NCBI GenBank assembly: GCA_016919605.1
Contig: JACXTQ010000393.1
Location: 1 to 9,135 of the forward strand
Direction of reading: 5' to 3'
DNA: 9,135 nucleotides
From: Methylovulum sp.
GTDB lineage: Bacteria; Pseudomonadota; Gammaproteobacteria; Methylococcales; Methylomonadaceae
Shown in pieces: positions 1 to 5,056 of the stretch. The translations under genes were made by a program, and so were the position numbers. Every line of letters starts with the position of its first letter. Position 1 is the first letter of the stretch. The notes below the pieces were generated by a model. That model was not told where the DNA came from, ran no database searches, and saw only the letters and a program-made list of their open reading frames with translations.

Positions 1-368
1 AGTATGTCAGCCGTTTTGAACAGGCGATGGACGATGATTTTAACACCCCCGTCGCCTTGTCGGTGCTGTTTGATCTGGCGCGGGAGCTGAATATCGCCAA
101 ACAAGCCGCCGACACCGCCAAAGCCGCCGAATTGGCGGCCACCTTGCGGTTTTTGGGGGGCTTGCTCGGTATCTTACAAAACGATGCCGACAGCTTTTTA
201 CAAGGCGATGCCGATGAAGCTATCGGGCAACAAATCCAAGCGCGTATCGAAGCGAAAAAAGCCAAGAACTGGGCGCTGGCCGATAAAATCCGTGATGAAC
301 TAAAAGCGCAGGGCATTATCTTAGAGGACGTGCCAAACGGGACGACCACTTGGCGGCGGGAAGCTTAA
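1..368 (+). CDS. cysS: Cysteinyl-tRNA synthetase, C-terminal part (5' end outside window)
   Basis: This is the end of the class I enzyme that charges tRNA-Cys with cysteine in the cytoplasm. The open frame runs in from the window edge: the first complete codon is at position 3 and the stop is TAA at 366-368, so about 121 residues are visible of a protein that is about 460 residues in E. coli. The catalytic Rossmann fold (HIGH and KMSKS motifs) lies upstream and cannot be seen. The visible part opens with the conserved segment RFEQAMDDDFNTP. It ends with the typical tRNA-binding tail, which carries AKNWALADKIRDEL and a terminal TTTWRR motif. The ATG at 27 is internal and not a real start. The fchA-like gene begins 56 bp downstream on the same strand, so co-transcription is plausible. 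Confidence 0.95.
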   Translation, partial: YVSRFEQAMDDDFNTPVALSVLFDLARELNIAKQAADTAKAAELAATLRFLGGLLGILQNDADSFLQGDADEAIGQQIQARIEAKKAKNWALADKIRDELKAQGIILEDVPNGTTTWRREA

Positions 369-424
369 AGCGACACGCCTGCCTAATTACAGCCATTTTT
401 GTGCAACTTAGCCAACCTATTCCC

Positions 425-1054
425 ATGACCGACATAAAAGATAAATCAATCCAGCTATTTCTTGATGAGCTGTCCAGCAAATCGCCAACCCCGGGCGGGG
501 GCAGCGTCGCCGCCCTGATGGGCGCACAAGCGGCGGCATTAATCAGCATGGTCTGTAATTTGACCATCGGTAAGCCGCAATACGCCGAAGTGGAACCGCT
601 TATGCAAGAATTACTGGCAAAAGCGGAAGCCCTACGCGCCGAACTGACCGCCATGATTAAGGCCGATGTTGACGTGTTTGACCGCCTGATGGCAAGCTAC
701 AGCCAACCTAAAGACACCGATGCCGAAAAAGACGCGCGTAGTGTCGCCATACAGGCCATTTTGAAAGAAGCCACCGAAGTGCCGCTGGCTTGCGCCCGTG
801 CCTGTCATGAGGTGATAACCCTAAGCGAAGCCGCCGCCACCCACGGCAACCTCGGCGTTATCAGCGATGCGGGCGTGGCGACAATGGCCGCCTACAGCGG
901 CTTAAAAAGCGCGGCGTTAAACGTTTATATCAATACCGGCTGCCTGAAAGACGATGTTTATGCGGCGGCTAAAGTCGCCGAATTGGAAGCGATTTTAGCT
1001 GGCGCGGATGCGCGGGTTGAAGCGGTGTTCCTTTTGGTTAAAGGCAAGCTGTAA
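425..1054 (+). CDS. fchA: Methenyl-tetrahydrofolate cyclohydrolase / cyclodeaminase family protein (FTCD_C)
   Basis: This 209-residue protein belongs to the FTCD C-terminal (cyclodeaminase/cyclohydrolase) family. Members act on folate C1 carriers, either opening 5,10-methenyl-H4F to 10-formyl-H4F (Fch) or removing ammonia from formimino-H4F. It is all-helical and cytoplasmic. Diagnostic segments are PTPGGGSVAAL (residues 21-31), the DVDVFDRLM helix (81-89), GN (141-142) and SDAGVA (147-152), and NVYIN (166-170). No formiminotransferase domain is fused, which favours the stand-alone Fch type used for C1 interconversion in methylotrophs. The start is set at ATG 425 because the family begins just before the SPTPGGGS motif. 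The frame is open further upstream (TTG 350), but that would overlap cysS. No Shine-Dalgarno sequence is visible, so translation may depend on coupling or a weak site. The exact reaction (cyclohydrolase or cyclodeaminase) is inferred. Confidence 0.88.
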   Translation: MTDIKDKSIQLFLDELSSKSPTPGGGSVAALMGAQAAALISMVCNLTIGKPQYAEVEPLMQELLAKAEALRAELTAMIKADVDVFDRLMASYSQPKDTDAEKDARSVAIQAILKEATEVPLACARACHEVITLSEAAATHGNLGVISDAGVATMAAYSGLKSAALNVYINTGCLKDDVYAAAKVAELEAILAGADARVEAVFLLVKGKL

Positions 1055-1083
1055 GGCAAGGCCGATGCGCTCATCTGCCTTAC
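1051..1083 (+). other. Stem-loop overlapping the fchA stop codon
   Basis: Perfect 8-bp arms GTAAGGCA (1051-1058) and TGCCTTAC (1076-1083) flank a second small helix, GATG (1064-1067) with CATC (1072-1075), leaving a 5-nt bulge. The left arm contains the fchA TAA. No T-run follows, so it is not a standard intrinsic terminator. It may protect the mRNA 3' end or mark the end of a Rho-dependent unit. Confidence 0.4.
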
Positions 1084-1160
1084 GGCTATGCTTAAGTGCC
1101 TCTAAAAGCGGCGACGTGGCAGAAAAAAATAGCTCGCTAATAAAATAATTTAAAAAAAGC

Positions 1161-1189
1161 TTGACGGTCTCATAGAACGAGACTATCAT
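1161..1189 (+). promoter_or_regulatory. Sigma70-type promoter of the tRNA operon
   Basis: A -35 box TTGACG (1161-1166) and a -10 box TATCAT (1184-1189) are separated by the optimal 17 bp, about 55 bp upstream of the first tRNA. An A/T-rich stretch at 1136-1158 sits where an UP element would be. Transcription would start near 1195-1197. Two inverted repeats overlap the core promoter: GTCTC/GAGAC exactly fills the spacer ends (1167-1171 and 1179-1183), and GACTAT/ATAGTC (1181-1186 and 1188-1193) is centred in the -10 box. Confidence 0.7.
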
Positions 1190-1245
1190 AGTCAGCTCTT
1201 CAAGTGTGGTTATAAAAAGCTTTGCAAGCCATTAAAGAAGGTCGT

Positions 1246-1322
1246 CGGGGTGTAGCGCAGTCTGGTAGCGCGTCTGCTTTGGGAGCAGAATGTCGGGGGT
1301 TCGAGTCCCTCCACCCCGACCA
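1246..1322 (+). tRNA. tRNA-Pro (anticodon TGG)
   Basis: This 77-nt tRNA folds with a perfect 7-bp acceptor stem, CGGGGTG (1246-1252) with CACCCCG (1312-1318), discriminator A and an encoded CCA at 1320-1322. The anticodon arm is TCTGC/GCAGA around loop TTTGGGA, with TGG at 1280-1282. The T arm carries GGTTCGAGTCC. It reads CCN proline codons. It is first of three tandem tRNA genes and only 5 nt from the next, so the three are processed from one transcript. Confidence 0.97.
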
Positions 1323-1327
1323 TTTTT

Positions 1328-1404
1328 GCGCTTGTAGCTCAACCGGATAGAGCACCAGCCTTCTAAGCTGGGGGTCGCAGGTTCGAGTCCTGCCAAGCGC
1401 GCCA
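1328..1404 (+). tRNA. tRNA-Arg (anticodon TCT)
   Basis: The acceptor stem is GCGCTTG (1328-1334) with CAAGCGC (1394-1400), discriminator G and encoded CCA at 1402-1404. The anticodon stem CCAGC/GCTGG encloses loop CTTCTAA, giving anticodon TCT at 1362-1364. It decodes the AGA and AGG arginine codons. The T loop TTCGAGT is standard. The gene lies between tRNA-Pro and tRNA-His in the same unit. Confidence 0.97.
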
Positions 1405-1436
1405 TTTGTTGTTTCTCCATAGTCACCCACATTTAT

Positions 1437-1513
1437 GGTGAGCGTAGCTCAGTTGGTAGAGTGCAGGATTGTGATTCCTGTTGTCGCGGGTTCGAGCCCC
1501 GTCGTTCACCCCA
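1437..1513 (+). tRNA. tRNA-His (anticodon GTG)
   Basis: The acceptor stem is GTGAGCG (1438-1444) with CGTTCAC (1503-1509), including one G-T wobble. An extra 5' G at 1437 faces discriminator C1510, the G(-1):C73 identity pair used by histidyl-tRNA synthetase. CCA is encoded at 1511-1513. Anticodon stem CAGGA/TCCTG surrounds loop TTGTGAT with GTG at 1471-1473. It is last in the tRNA run, 32 nt after tRNA-Arg. Confidence 0.97.
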
Positions 1514-1822
1514 ATATTATCAAGTAGTTGTATCAAAAATCCCCTTATAAAATCCGCTTCAATATACCATTGTTGTCATTTTGTCGGTTCCACAACGTTC
1601 GCCAGCACGTCATAAATATTTAGCATTGACGCTGTGCGATAGCCTCAAGCTTTCGCTTTCCCCCTCTCTCTTTTTGCGTTTCAAGTCATGGAACGTGAAA
1701 TTTACAAACTCCTATACCATCTATTTTTGCCTGTTCACGCGCCGCGTTTTTGCAACCTGCTAGGTTTTTAGGCCATTGACTGAATGTTGTTGTCTAAGCC
1801 ACCCAACTAAATAGGTTTGCTA
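1514..1822. other. Gene-free stretch between the tRNA operon and the DUF3014 gene
   Basis: No convincing gene is seen in these 309 bp. The only plus-strand ORF (1581-1763, 60 codons) lacks a ribosome site and resembles no family I know. The sequence should hold the 3' ends of two converging units. A weak hairpin AACCT/AGGTT (1754-1758 and 1762-1766) runs into five Ts (1765-1769) and could be a poor plus-strand terminator. A 7-bp inverted repeat AAGCCAC/GTGGCTT (1796-1802 and 1830-1836) has a 27-nt loop, spans the DUF3014 stop and has no T-run. Confidence 0.5.
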
Positions 1823-2740
1823 TCATTGCGTGGCTTGTCCTTCTTGTTTTATTTTCAGTAGCTTATCCAACAACCCCCGTGCCTTATTCTGGATGATCCG
1901 CGTGTTTTCCGGCCCCATGCGTAGCATTTGCTTGTGTACCGGATTCATGGCTTCCAGTTGCGGGTCGGCAAATTGGTAGTGTAGCAAATGTTTTATGACG
2001 GGTATCGGGCCTTCGATAATCGGAGCGGCGAGAATTTCGGTGGCGGCTTTGCTGAACAGGGTTTCTAGCGTGTAGTCATCCGGGTAGCTAAATTCGCTGA
2101 ACACTTGCTGAAACAAGGGGTTGAACGTTTGGTATACGCCCAGTAGGGAGTCGGCATCCAGATGGTCAATAGCTAGGGCTAGGGCGTTATAGCGTTGTTG
2201 GCTTTCTGGGGTGATAAAAAGGCCGTCATGTTCTGTTTTAACGGTGAACGCTTGGAATAGTTTGAGAAATTCTAGGTGTTTGCTGATGCGTTGGCCTTGG
2301 GCCAGATCGTTGGTCAGCACCACAAATTTTCTGATGAGGCCGTCACTGGCCAACCAAGGCGCGAGTTCGGGCGCGGCGGTGACGGTGGCTTTGCGAAATT
2401 CGTTATCGCTGCTGTCCAGTTCGGGCAAGATAATGGGAGCGGGAGGCGTTACCAGTGGCTCTAAGCTGTCTGGTGCGGTCTCAGGCGGCTTGATTTCGGT
2501 GGTGGTTAGTGTGGGTTCGGGGCTGGTTAGCTTGGGCAGTGGTGGGAGTAGGGCGGTTTCGGGTGTCAGCAGGGCGGTGGGGTTGAAAGGTTCCAGCAAG
2601 TGGTCGATGAAAGGTCTGGCAAAATAACCCGCCCCTGCCGTGCTGACCATTAAGATGACGGCTGCCCAAAAGGGTATGCCGTTGCCGTTTTTAGATTTTA
2701 ACCGGGAATACCGCCCGGAATCCCGATCATATCGTCCCAT
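1823..2740 (-). CDS. DUF3014 family membrane-anchored protein of unknown function
   Basis: This 305-residue protein has a short basic cytoplasmic N-terminus (residues 1-21, rich in R and K), one predicted transmembrane helix (about 23-41, FWAAVILMVSTAGAGYF), a proline-rich extracytoplasmic linker (about 51-105) and a C-terminal DUF3014 domain (about 106-295). The domain shows the family hallmarks: LPELDSSD near 106-112, WLASDGLIRKFVV around 129-141, LAAPIIEGP around 238-245 and LLRMGPEN-like QMLRMGPENT at 271-280. The topology suggests a periplasmic domain tethered to the inner membrane. No function is established for the family as far as I know. The start is ATG 2740, because GAGG lies about 6 nt upstream. 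The in-frame TTG at 2746 overlaps that spacing. The gene begins 17 bp after the cvfB-like stop and is probably its operon partner. Confidence 0.85.
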   Translation of the reverse strand: MGRYDRDSGRYSRLKSKNGNGIPFWAAVILMVSTAGAGYFARPFIDHLLEPFNPTALLTPETALLPPLPKLTSPEPTLTTTEIKPPETAPDSLEPLVTPPAPIILPELDSSDNEFRKATVTAAPELAPWLASDGLIRKFVVLTNDLAQGQRISKHLEFLKLFQAFTVKTEHDGLFITPESQQRYNALALAIDHLDADSLLGVYQTFNPLFQQVFSEFSYPDDYTLETLFSKAATEILAAPIIEGPIPVIKHLLHYQFADPQLEAMNPVHKQMLRMGPENTRIIQNKARGLLDKLLKIKQEGQATQ

Positions 2741-2757
2741 AGCCAACCTCAGATAAT

Positions 2758-3585
2758 TTAGCGCACCAATTTAATGGCGGTTTTTTCCAAAATAATTTTG
2801 TGGTCTTTGTATAACGCACCAATAGCTTGCTTAAATACTTTTTTGCTTACGCCAAACGCGGCATAAATAGCTTCCGGTGGACTTTTATCACTGAGCTGAA
2901 GTTCACCGCCGTTAGCCTGTAATTTGGCCAAAATGGTGTCGGTCAGCGAGCCGACCAGTTTATAACCGGGTGGATACAGGGTTAGGTCTATTTTTAAGTC
3001 TTCGCGGATTTGTTTGATGTAGCCTTCCAGTTGTTGGCCGATTTGCACGGTCTGGAACAGCTCGTTATGGTAAAGCATCCCCCAGTGGCTGTTGTTGATG
3101 ATGGCTTTTACGCCTAAATCGGTGCTTTCGGCAATAATTAAATGGACTTTTTCACCGACTTTGAAATAAACCGAGGTTTCGCTAAGGAAGCGGTTGATTT
3201 TGGTGGTCGCCAAGACGCGGCTTTTGTCATCAAGAAACAGTTTGACCAAGTACGATTTTCCGACCTCCATGTCTAAATGTTGTTCGCTGAACGGAACCAG
3301 CAAATCTTTCGCCAACCCCCAATCTAAAAAGGCACCGACATAATTGACCGAAACGACAGGCAAGTAGGCAATGTCATCGGCTTGTGCCGCTGGTATGCGC
3401 GTGGTGGCGGCCAGATGCCCTTCGGTATCGACATAGACAAATACATCTAAGGGTTCATCGGCTTGATGGTTGGCGGGTAGCCGGTCAATAAGCAATACTT
3501 TGTTGGAGGTTTCGCTACCTAGATAAATGTCGGCGCCTTGTTGTTTGACAATTTTCAGGCTGTTGATTTTGCCGATCTGAAGCAT
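2758..3585 (-). CDS. cvfB: CvfB-like S1 / winged-helix RNA-binding protein
   Basis: This 275-residue cytoplasmic protein matches the CvfB/YitL family: tandem S1-type OB-fold domains followed by a C-terminal winged helix. It begins with the short S1-like unit (about residues 1-62, opening IGKINSLKIVKQQGADIYL). A second S1 unit follows at about 70-130 (VNYVGAFLDWGLAKDLLVPFSEQ, typical of S1 strand 3 to 4), and a third at about 140-205. The last 60 residues (PPEAIYAAFGVSKKVFKQAIGALYKDHKI, about 231-265) form the winged helix. In staphylococci CvfB binds RNA and affects virulence gene expression. Its role in Gram-negative bacteria is not well defined. The ATG at 3585 is the natural family start, although no Shine-Dalgarno sequence is visible. 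The DUF3014 gene follows 17 bp downstream. Confidence 0.88.
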   Translation of the reverse strand: MLQIGKINSLKIVKQQGADIYLGSETSNKVLLIDRLPANHQADEPLDVFVYVDTEGHLAATTRIPAAQADDIAYLPVVSVNYVGAFLDWGLAKDLLVPFSEQHLDMEVGKSYLVKLFLDDKSRVLATTKINRFLSETSVYFKVGEKVHLIIAESTDLGVKAIINNSHWGMLYHNELFQTVQIGQQLEGYIKQIREDLKIDLTLYPPGYKLVGSLTDTILAKLQANGGELQLSDKSPPEAIYAAFGVSKKVFKQAIGALYKDHKIILEKTAIKLVR

Positions 3586-3619
3586 AGGGGGATTCTCGGA
3601 AAAGGTGGGGATAATGGCT

Positions 3620-3625
3620 ATTATA
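3620..3625 (-). promoter_or_regulatory. Candidate -10 box for the cvfB-DUF3014 unit
   Basis: On the minus strand the hexamer is a perfect TATAAT, placing a start site about 28 nt upstream of the cvfB ATG. No good -35 box is found at 16-18 bp spacing, since that stretch is GC-rich. The promoter would be weak or activator-dependent, or the match is chance. Confidence 0.35.
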
Positions 3626-3669
3626 GCGCAGGTGCAGGGGCGGCGCGTATGAATGTCCGGGGCGGGGCA

Positions 3670-3749
3670 TTAGCCTAACAAAAACCTGTAAAGACGTTGC
3701 ATGGCAACGTCTTAGGAGACTTATGGCGATGGCTTGCCTGATAGGCTAA
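3670..3749. repeat. Long-range inverted repeat TTAGCCTA / TAGGCTAA
   Basis: Eight-base perfect arms at 3670-3677 and 3742-3749 flank the 10-bp hairpin at 3691-3713. Pairing extends by GC/GC (3667-3668 with 3750-3751) past a one-base bulge. The left arm lies outside the 15-bp terminal repeat and the right arm inside the element, so this pairing is out of register with it. It could form a larger branched structure. Confidence 0.45.
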
Positions 3750-3781
3750 GCGGGTGGGTGTTGCAGTGCAACGTTTTTACA
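3687..3781. repeat. MITE-like or compound palindromic repeat with 15-bp terminal inverted repeats
   Basis: The ends of this 95-bp stretch are inverted copies: TGTAAAGACGTTGCA at 3687-3701 and TGCAACGTTTTTACA at 3767-3781, matching 14 of 15 positions when one is reverse-complemented. Each end is also the seed of a local hairpin. On the left, AAGACGTTGC (3691-3700) and GCAACGTCTT (3704-3713) form a perfect 10-bp stem with a 3-nt loop. On the right, GTTGC/GCAAC (within 3760-3772) brackets a 3-nt loop. There is no ORF inside. Clean target-site duplications are not evident; both flanks are A-rich. Either a small non-autonomous element or two adjacent copies of a dispersed hairpin repeat fits. It lies between tetR and cvfB, both on the minus strand. 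Confidence 0.55.
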
Positions 3782-3796
3782 AAAAAGTGGGCGGGT

Positions 3797-4408
3797 CTAA
3801 AAAACCGATGACTTTTTAGCGATCATGTTCCATGCCGCTAACCAGGTTTGTGACCGGTACGCCTCGGCGTTTTTGTCCAGTTCATCTGCCAAAACCATCA
3901 TTAGGGTATTGTTGATGATGCCGAAAAAATAGGTGTTGGCCAACGCCGGATCAATGTTGCGGATTTCGCTGTTGCGGATGCCGGATTGGATGATTTTGAG
4001 GATTTTAGTGAACGCGGAGGTTTGTAGGATGGGTTTTTGGTCGGGCAGAAATTCGTGGATAGGCATGACCAGCAGGAATTTCATGATGTAGGGGGCATCG
4101 TCGGTCAACTTAAAAAATAGGTCAACCACGCCGCGTAATTGCTCGGATGATTTTTGGGTTCGCCGCCGGATGTCGTCAATGGACACGTTCAGGCTGTCGA
4201 GGATGTTTTCATAGAGCTTATTGGCGATACTTTGTTTGCTGCCAAAGTGCTGGTAAATGGCGCTGACGGTTTTTATGCCCGCCGCTTCGGCAATGTCGGT
4301 TAATGAGGTGTTGAAATAACCTTTTTCTGCAAACAGTTTGAGTGCCGCGACCAGTATTTCATTTTGTTGTTCAGATTTGCTCTGAGTAGTGTTGAGTTCC
4401 TGTTCCAT
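3797..4408 (-). CDS. TetR/AcrR-family transcriptional regulator
   Basis: This 203-residue protein has the two-part TetR design. The N-terminal DNA-binding domain covers about residues 14-62, with the helix-turn-helix at about 34-58 (TSLTDIAEAAGIKTVSAIYQ, then HFGSK). A helical C-terminal ligand-binding and dimerisation domain follows. The ligand cannot be predicted from sequence because this domain is poorly conserved. The start at ATG 4408 is preceded by a purine-rich AAGAAGAAA tract. The gene stands 84 bp downstream of pgsA on the same strand and has its own possible promoter and palindrome. No efflux pump or enzyme gene is divergent to it, so its targets may be only itself or genes elsewhere. 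Confidence 0.9.
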   Translation of the reverse strand: MEQELNTTQSKSEQQNEILVAALKLFAEKGYFNTSLTDIAEAAGIKTVSAIYQHFGSKQSIANKLYENILDSLNVSIDDIRRRTQKSSEQLRGVVDLFFKLTDDAPYIMKFLLVMPIHEFLPDQKPILQTSAFTKILKIIQSGIRNSEIRNIDPALANTYFFGIINNTLMMVLADELDKNAEAYRSQTWLAAWNMIAKKSSVF

Positions 4409-4419
4409 TTTCTTCTTTC

Positions 4420-4448
4420 ACAGCCAGTTCAATAGGCTGTATCTTATA
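4420..4448 (-). promoter_or_regulatory. Candidate tetR promoter -10 box and autoregulatory operator
   Basis: A perfect inverted repeat, ACAGCC (4420-4425) and GGCTGT (4435-4440), has a 9-bp spacer and lies 12-32 bp upstream of the tetR start. Just upstream on the minus strand is TATAAG (4443-4448), a fair -10 box whose start site would fall inside the palindrome. This is where a TetR repressor usually binds to control its own gene. No good -35 box is visible. Confidence 0.4.
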
Positions 4449-4492
4449 ATGTGAGTGAAACCAAAGCGTTATCGGCGGTGGTTTGGAGTGTT

Positions 4493-5056
4493 TTAGGCTT
4501 TGGCGATGGCTACCAGGGCGGCTTTTAAATAATTGACCATCGACCACAGTGTCAGTAAGGCGGCAATATATAATAAACCATAACCGATGCTGTTGATCGG
4601 TATGCCTAGTAAGTCTTCGCGGTAGAGCAACAAGCCGATGGAAACCATCTGGACGGCAGTTTTCCATTTCGCCAATTGGGAGACGTTGACGGTGGCTCGT
4701 TGGCCGATTTCCGCCATCCATTCTCTCAGCGAGGCAATGGTGATTTCCCGACCGATAATGACGGCGGCGGGGATGGCCAGACAAGGCGAGCCCTGTTGTT
4801 GCACCAATAATACCAGTACCATGGCGACCATGAGCTTATCGGCAACCGGATCTAAAAAAGCCCCGAATGGGGTTTCCATGTTCATTTTGCGTGCCAAATA
4901 GCCGTCTAGCCAGTCGGTAATGCCCGCGATAATAAAAATCAGCGTGCACGCAATATTTGAATAATGCCACGGCAAGTAGAAAACCACGGTCAATAACGGG
5001 ATTAACGCGATTCTTAACAGTGTGATATTGGTAGGTAAGTTAAATTCAATTGCCAT
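4493..5056 (-). CDS. pgsA: CDP-diacylglycerol--glycerol-3-phosphate 3-phosphatidyltransferase
   Basis: This inner-membrane enzyme transfers the phosphatidyl group from CDP-diacylglycerol to glycerol-3-phosphate, the committed step to phosphatidylglycerol and cardiolipin. The 187-residue protein (182 in E. coli) carries the complete CDP-alcohol phosphatidyltransferase motif DX2DGX2ARX8GX3DX3D: D48, D51, G52, A55, R56, G65, D69 and D73. Several hydrophobic helices follow (for example about 11-30, 34-47 and 74-84). The start is ATG 5056, giving MAIEFNLPTNITLLR as in the family. An ORF opening at 5110 would add 18 residues read from inside uvrC. The gene overlaps the end of uvrC by 11 bp, which suggests translational coupling, as in the conserved uvrC-pgsA order of gammaproteobacteria. 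Confidence 0.95.
   Translation of the reverse strand: MAIEFNLPTNITLLRIALIPLLTVVFYLPWHYSNIACTLIFIIAGITDWLDGYLARKMNMETPFGAFLDPVADKLMVAMVLVLLVQQQGSPCLAIPAAVIIGREITIASLREWMAEIGQRATVNVSQLAKWKTAVQMVSIGLLLYREDLLGIPINSIGYGLLYIAALLTLWSMVNYLKAALVAIAKA

Noticed and set aside
316..654. Minus-strand ORF of 112 codons opposite cysS and fchA
   Set aside because: It is antisense to two well-supported genes, and its composition (serine/alanine-rich) is a shadow of their codon usage.
1200..1432. Two minus-strand ORFs across the tRNA genes, with peptides such as GRTRTCDPQL and GWRDSNPRHSAP
   Set aside because: These are the familiar false proteins produced by translating tRNA genes in antisense. The same bases fold into perfect tRNA-Pro and tRNA-Arg.
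1581..1763. Plus-strand ORF of 60 codons after the tRNAs
   Set aside because: It has no ribosome site, no recognisable family and low-complexity residues. It is more likely untranslated sequence.
1796..1836. 7-bp inverted repeat AAGCCAC/GTGGCTT as a terminator of the cvfB-DUF3014 unit
   Set aside because: The loop is 27 nt, the stem includes coding bases before the stop, and no T-run follows on either strand. It is too weak to call.
2211..2627. Plus-strand ORF of 138 codons, glycine/serine/valine-rich
   Set aside because: It lies antisense to the proline-rich linker and domain of the DUF3014 protein, whose codons produce the repetitive pattern.
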